This document shows positions 60,401 to 64,000 of a stretch of DNA of 64,000 nucleotides, one piece after another. The translations under genes were made by a program, and so were the position numbers. This DNA is from a virus. The notes beneath the pieces are model-generated. The model worked only from the letters and a program-made list of their open reading frames with translations, did no database searches and was not told the origin of the DNA. Location of the stretch: positions 62,001-126,000 of IMG/VR virus record IMGVR_UViG_3300046517_002960; one strand, given 5' to 3'. How positions within the stretch are numbered: the first letter of the stretch is position 1; each line of letters begins with the position of its first letter.

Positions 60401-61626
60401 CGATCGCCGGGGTCAGGCTGTGCAGCCCGGCGGTCATCGCGGCGACCGCAGCCGCGGCGGCTGCCAGCTTCACCGGGTCCCCGCTGATGGACAGGTCGGC
60501 CAGGGTGGCTTTCAGCTTCTCGCCCCGGAGCTCCAGCGCCGCCAGCTTCGCCTCCGCGGCCGGCTCGCCTGCCAGCTCGATCTTCGCCTTAGCCAGCGCC
60601 GCGTCCAGCTTCTCGGCCCGGATCCGCAGCTCGCCCAGCGCCCTGCCCGGCGGCCCGATCGCGGTCCCGGCCAGCGAGGTGTTCAGCTTGGTCACCTCGT
60701 TGTCGATCCCGGCGATGCCGGCGGCCAGCGAGGTGACCTCCGCCATGGACAGGCCGCCCAGCCGGACCCGCTCGGCTTCAGCCCGCAGCATTCCGACTTC
60801 CGAGGTCACCGCGGCGATCTCGGCCTGGACCTCGTGAATCTGGGCCTCGTTCATCAGCCGGATGCCAGCGCCTTCCGCGCGCAGCCGCATCAGGCGGTCC
60901 TCGGCCGCGGACAGCTGGGAGAACAGCCCGGTGGTGGTGGCGGCCAGCTCGATCCGCCGCGCGTCGGATTTCAGCACGTTGATCCGGCCGACGATCACGT
61001 CCAGCTTCTTCTTCAGCTCCGTGTCCTCGATGTCGCCGGGGATCTTCTCCAGCGCCCGGCGGATCTGCTCGGCCTGGCCCTGCAGGTGCTTCAGCTCGTA
61101 CGCGGCTTCCGCGTCGTTCAGGGTCAGCTGCAGCCCGGACAGCTTGCGCTGCAGCCCGGCGGTGGCGGTGACCTCCCGGGCGATCGCCGCGTCGATCTTG
61201 CCGGTGTCCGCGCCCATCTGCAGGTTGCGCAGCTTGGTCTCCAGCCCGGACAGCTTCGCGGCTCCCTTCGCGATCGCCGCGTCCATCTTGGCCGGGTCGG
61301 CGGCCAGCTCCATGGACCGCATCTGCTTGTCCAGCAGCGCGACCTTATTCAGCAGCTTGGTCACCGCGGCGCTCATCGCCGTGTCGTCCGCGCTGAACCT
61401 GATGTTCGCGACCTTGGCGGCGGCGGCGGCCAGCTCGGCCCGCACCTTGGTCATCGCGGCGGTGACCGGCGAGGTGTCCGCGCCGATCTTGACGTCCTGC
61501 TTGGGTACGGCGGTGACGGCGGCCTTGACCTTCGCGGTCAGCTCCTGGAGGAACGAGTCAGTGTCCGGCGAGACTCGTTAAAATGACAATGAATGCCTCG
61601 CCTAGAACGCGGCCACCCGTTGCCAT
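54492..61626 (-). CDS. Tape measure protein with NlpC/P60 and lytic domains, intein, and displaced 5' end
   Basis: The main frame (from ATG 61454) has 2320 codons. N-terminal 400 residues are coiled coil, followed by hydrophobic helices, a long helical body, an NlpC/P60 domain near residue 1490 (VPYVWGGSSPVTGWDCSG), and a transglycosylase-like domain (LWNQESGWNAWAVNPSSGAYGIPQ) split by an intein. The likely true start is ATG 61626 with AGGAGGGGGG: MATGGRVLGEAFIVI, after which the frame shifts by one base at TTAA (61,578-61,581) into RVSPDTDSFLQEL of the main frame. It sets tail length and helps DNA pass the cell wall. Confidence 0.88.
55518..56519 (-). other. Intein in the lytic domain of the tape measure protein
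   Basis: 334 residues. N-extein ...GAYGIPQ, then Cys 1 (CYSTDMMVLTRRGW), block B FTTTPNHRWLM (Thr, His), LAGLIDADG-type motifs ALLGWVAGDGW and WLDAMFLAEGSV, block F EVWCVTTELGSF, end HLTGN, +1 Ser of SLGHGHPYALGDY. The penultimate residue is Gly instead of the usual His, a variant I recall in other actinophage inteins. Confidence 0.9.
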
Positions 61627-61637
61627 ATCAGACCACC

Positions 61638-61656
61638 CCCCTCCTGATAAGAGGGG
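61638..61656 (-). promoter_or_regulatory. Hairpin enclosing the tape measure ribosome-binding site
   Basis: CCCCTC and GAGGGG arms (6 bp, 7-nt loop) fold the AGGAGGGG ribosome site of the tape measure start (ATG 61626) into a stem. It could restrict initiation or tie it to upstream translation. Confidence 0.5.
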
Positions 61657-61685
61657 CAGCCTGACACGGAAGCGCTGGCGCCACG

Positions 61686-62084
61686 TCAGATCATGCCTTC
61701 CAGGGCGTCCAGCGCCGTGGTCATGAAGGGGTACCGGTCCCGCATCTGCACGGCGCCGTGCGGCCGGTGCTCCAGGAACACGGCCGGGAACGCCGCGACG
61801 TTGACGCCGCCGTACATCCCGCCGAGCGAGCCCGCGACGGGGCCGTGCACGTGGATCGAGCGGCGGGTGAACCCGGGCGGCAGGGCGTACCGCGCGGTGC
61901 TGGTCGCCGGGTTCCAGATGGTCGACCGCCGGGTGCCGGGGAAGACGTGCACGGTGCTGCGGGCGATGTCCGCCGCCTTCTCGTCCAGCTCGGCGATCAG
62001 CCGTCCGACCGGCCCGGCCGGGTCGCTCAGCATCGCTTCCACGTCGCCGGGGCTGATGCGGAGGCTCCCCAGGTTGCGGGGCAT
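61686..62084 (-). CDS. Small structural protein between tail chaperone and tape measure genes
   Basis: 132 residues from ATG 62084. SRTSTIW-like and HVHGPVAGSLGGMYGG segments, with a helical start (VGRLIAELDEKAADIARSTV), give an overall look of HK97 gp10/neck or tail-completion proteins (FLEHRPHG...PFMTTALDAL). Its place after GT rather than in the neck cluster is unusual. Exact role uncertain. Confidence 0.55.
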   Translation of the reverse strand: MPRNLGSLRISPGDVEAMLSDPAGPVGRLIAELDEKAADIARSTVHVFPGTRRSTIWNPATSTARYALPPGFTRRSIHVHGPVAGSLGGMYGGVNVAAFPAVFLEHRPHGAVQMRDRYPFMTTALDALEGMI

Positions 62085-62099
62085 CTCAGCGTTCCCTGC

Positions 62100-62899
62100 T
62101 CATCGTTCCGGCCACCGGAAATCACCGTCCTCGTACAGGGTCTTGTCGTCCGGGGCCACCGGGGCTTCCGGGTCCTCGAACGCGATGCCGGCCGCCTCCT
62201 GGTGGGCGCGCAGCGCGATGACGGCGGCCTCCTCCGGGTTCTCGGCCATCCCCAGGCTGATATCCAGCTGCTCCAGCTCCTCGTCGCTCTCGCACCGGTC
62301 GGCCAGCATGGAGTACGCGACGTTGCAGGCCTGCCGCGGGGTCAGCGCCTCGAGCCCGCGCGCCGACGAGCGGAGGAGCGTGCCGTCGACCCGGCCCGCG
62401 AACCTGGCTGTCCAGGCGAGGAGCGCGACGGCTGCTCGGTAGGGCGGCCGGCCACCATCTCGATGACCTTGGTCACCACGTCCATCAGGTCGTCTGCGCC
62501 GGCCTTGGACTCGCAGGCGTGGTCCTCGAACGCGCGCCAGTCGCCCGCGTCGAACTCCGGGCACGCCTGGGCCGACCCGGCCTTGCAGTCCTCGCACTCC
62601 CCGCAGCCGGGGCTGCCCGGGTGGATGCAGTCCTTGAGCATGGAGTACAGCGCGCCGAGCGCCCGCGGGTCCTGCACGTTCACGTCGGCGAACGCGGAGA
62701 ACTTGAGCAACGGCATCAGGCCGATCTTCTCGGCGATGCGGAACCGCCGGCCGGCGAGCTCCACGGTCCGCTCGCTGGTGACGATCTTGTCCGCGACGAC
62801 GATCTCGGTGGGCGGTGGCGGCTCCACGCCCGCCACGGCGCCCTGGATCCCGGCGAGCTCGGCGTCGAAGTCGATGTCCAGCCCTGCTTCCTCGGACAC
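62100..62899 (-). CDS. Tail assembly chaperone GT (product of -1 frameshift)
   Basis: Initiates with the shorter chaperone at GTG 62899 and changes to the -1 frame around 62,420-62,445, giving a second domain YRAAVALLAWTARFAG...GLEALTPRQACNVAYSML...GDFRWPER ending at 62100. The geometry (two overlapping genes just before the tape measure gene) is that of the classical G/GT pair. A CCCT segment at about 62,446 permits a Pro-codon slip; no perfect XXXYYYZ heptamer is present. Confidence 0.7.
62342..62899 (-). CDS. Tail assembly chaperone G (unshifted product)
   Basis: 185 residues from GTG 62899 after AGAGGAG. Helical and acidic, with FRIAEKIGLMPLLKFSAFADVN and a Cys-rich loop (SPGCGECEDCKAGSAQAC). 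The last about 25 residues past the slip site are basic and low-complexity, as expected for an unshifted tail. It keeps the tape measure protein soluble during tail assembly. Confidence 0.75.
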   Translation of the reverse strand: MSEEAGLDIDFDAELAGIQGAVAGVEPPPPTEIVVADKIVTSERTVELAGRRFRIAEKIGLMPLLKFSAFADVNVQDPRALGALYSMLKDCIHPGSPGCGECEDCKAGSAQACPEFDAGDWRAFEDHACESKAGADDLMDVVTKVIEMVAGRPTEQPSRSSPGQPGSRAGSTARSSARRRAGSRR

Positions 62900-62964
62900 G
62901 GGCTGCTCCTCTCATGACGAAGGGCGCAGCTCCCCCGCGCTGCCGCGGGGGCCGTGCGTGAATG

Positions 62965-62978
62965 TCCGGCCGGCCGGA
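62965..62978. repeat. Dispersed palindrome, copy 5
   Basis: Same palindrome with GAAT, three bases past the major tail protein stop codon. Confidence 0.7.
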
Positions 62979-62981
62979 GAA

Positions 62982-64000
62982 TCAGGTGCCGGGCAGGCCG
63001 TAGACCGGGTAGCGCGCGATGCGGCTGGCCGCGTTCCATGTCGACTTGAGTGACACGGCTGCCGTGACACCGCCAGTGACACTGTAGTCAGGCAGAATGG
63101 TGCCGAAGAAGTACTGCGGCAGCTGTGACGGAAGCGACGACGGGTAAAGATAGAAGTTGCGCGGCAGGCCGTCAGTGGCTGATACGTACGTTTGCGTTGT
63201 AGCGGTGTCGTAGAAGCCGCTGAAGTCTCCTGAGGCGTCCGGGAGTCCTGCGACCCAGATGAGGTTCTGGTCCGATCTGTTACCTCTCGCCCCTGCGAGC
63301 GAGCGGGCCAGTCATTTCTGCTGGCCTCTGCATATCTCTATGCAGGCCGGACTGTATCTTCACCCGCGTGGGGTGCCGCGTACACAGTCTCTGAACCTTC
63401 TCGTCGGCTTGCGCCAGGCGAGCTCGGCTGCTGATTACCCCTGCTGGCTGCTTTTCGGACCGTCGCGCTCGCGCTTTCGCGCCACGCTGTGGTGCAGCCA
63501 GGTGACCCGGGCGTCCCAGCAATTCTCGCAGTTTTCACAGTAGAATCACTTCTACCGGGGGCAAACACCCATAGCAGTTACATCAACTTTCGCAACTGTA
63601 AAATTGATGCTCCAGGCGCTCAAAAACGCCATGGGACTCGCTGTTGGATTGGCGCCACCTGGGCCATCTACAGCCACATAGGCGATGCCGTTTCGCGTTC
63701 TGTTACCTCTCGCCTAAGCGAGCGGGCAGGTCGTTTCCGCCTGCCTCTGCATATCTCTATGCAGACCGGACCATATCTTCACCCGCATGGGGTGCCACGT
63801 ACATGGTCTCTGAACCTTCTCGTCGGGGCTGACCCAGGCGAGCTCGGCTGCTGATTGCCCCTGCCGGCCACTTCTCAGAACCGTCGCGCCCGGGCTTTCG
63901 CCCCACGCTGTGGTGTGACCGGGTGATGCGGGTGTTCCAGCAATTCTCGCGGTTTGCACTGAAAGATCGCTCTCTCAGGCGGCCAGCCGACCGTGAATAC
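62982..64000 (-). CDS. Major tail protein, three exons in window, 5' end outside
   Basis: Exons: 64000-63990 (...IHG), 63695-63567 (43 codons, RNGIAYVAVDGPGG...VAKVDVTAMG) and 63272-62982 (DQNLIWVAGLPDASGDFSGFYD...YPVYGLPGT, stop). Both junctions fall between codons, and the spliced product matches the familiar pattern of actinophage major tail proteins (VDVTxxGDxNK.YV.GLPDASGDFSG). It forms the tail tube. The unspliced frame would be broken by stops in both introns. The start codon lies beyond base 64000. Confidence 0.85.
63273..63566 (-). ncRNA. Group I intron 2 (294 nt) in the major tail protein gene
   Basis: Follows exon ...ATGGGT and ends in G (AACAGATCG). Core elements in order: P (63524-63514, AATTGCTGGGA), Q (63436-63426, AATCAGCAGCC), R (63396-63385, GTTCAGAGACTG) and S (63360-63349, AAGATACAGTCC). 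P7 pairs GACTGT with ACAGTC. A U.G pair at the 5' splice site can form with GCCC in the intron. No endonuclease ORF. It resembles a small subgroup IA-like ribozyme. Confidence 0.85.
63696..63989 (-). ncRNA. Group I intron 1 (294 nt) in the major tail protein gene
   Basis: Homologous to intron 2 and exactly the same length. P (63945-63935), Q (63856-63846), R (63815-63804, GTTCAGAGACCA) and S (63779-63768, AAGATATGGTCC). P7 pairs GACCAT with ATGGTC, differing from intron 2 at paired positions. The GGCAGG/CCTGCC stem likewise replaces GGCCAG/CTGGCC. Ends AACAGAACG. No endonuclease ORF. Confidence 0.85.

Noticed and set aside
63280-63960. Small ORFs (60-121 codons) in the two introns
   Set aside because: They read through conserved RNA structure on either strand, have no endonuclease motifs and are explained by the group I introns.
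1-64000. Integrase, transposase or insertion sequence
   Set aside because: No recombinase motifs or terminal inverted repeats with target duplications were seen.

Overview
The window reads as part of a large, high-GC tailed phage (siphovirus type) of an actinobacterial host, either free or integrated. Support: a tape measure gene with tail-tip genes, a major tail protein and a G/GT-type frameshift pair; three lysis-type hydrolases; an Lsr2-like nucleoid protein; very GC-rich codon use; and dozens of short overlapping ORFs. No terminase, portal, capsid or integrase gene is visible, so both ends of the genome lie outside the window.

Layout: (1) about 1-16,180, leftward: replication and recombination. 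It holds a natural fusion of an archaeo-eukaryotic-type primase, an SF3 helicase and a family A DNA polymerase (one ORF, interrupted by an intein and cut by the left edge), a RuvC-like resolvase, a MazG-like protein, an SNF2-type helicase with a class 3 intein in its Walker A loop, a Pro/Gln-rich putative ssDNA-binding protein, and a Cas4/RecB-like Fe-S exonuclease whose last cysteines lie in another frame. (2) about 16,180-16,312: divergent control region. (3) 16,313-40,954, rightward: about 45 small, mostly unrecognised genes in ATGA/GTGA-overlapping chains, many preceded by the same extended ribosome-binding sequence GATCAGGAGACA. It includes an Lsr2-like protein, an XRE-like regulator with a split HTH, winged-helix and RHH proteins, and a moron-like secreted/lipoprotein/membrane group near 22.4-27.2 kb with its own promoters and hairpins. 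(4) 40,955-41,415: structured non-coding gap between convergent modules. (5) 41,416-64,000, leftward: late genes. Reading in transcription order from the right edge: major tail protein split by two group I introns, tail chaperones with -1 frameshift, tape measure protein (intein inside its lytic domain), tail-tip and Gly-rich adhesin-like proteins, holin-like protein, amidase, small membrane and HTH proteins, transglycosylase-like protein, MsrQ-like membrane protein and a secreted NlpC/P60 hydrolase.

The most unusual content is the density of genetic interruptions: three inteins, two tandem 294-nt group I introns showing covariation, one -1 frameshift site, and three or four genes whose reading frame is displaced by 3n+1 bases. 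The primase-helicase-polymerase fusion is the other outstanding feature. All calls come from reading the sequence and from recall of families; no database search was run.
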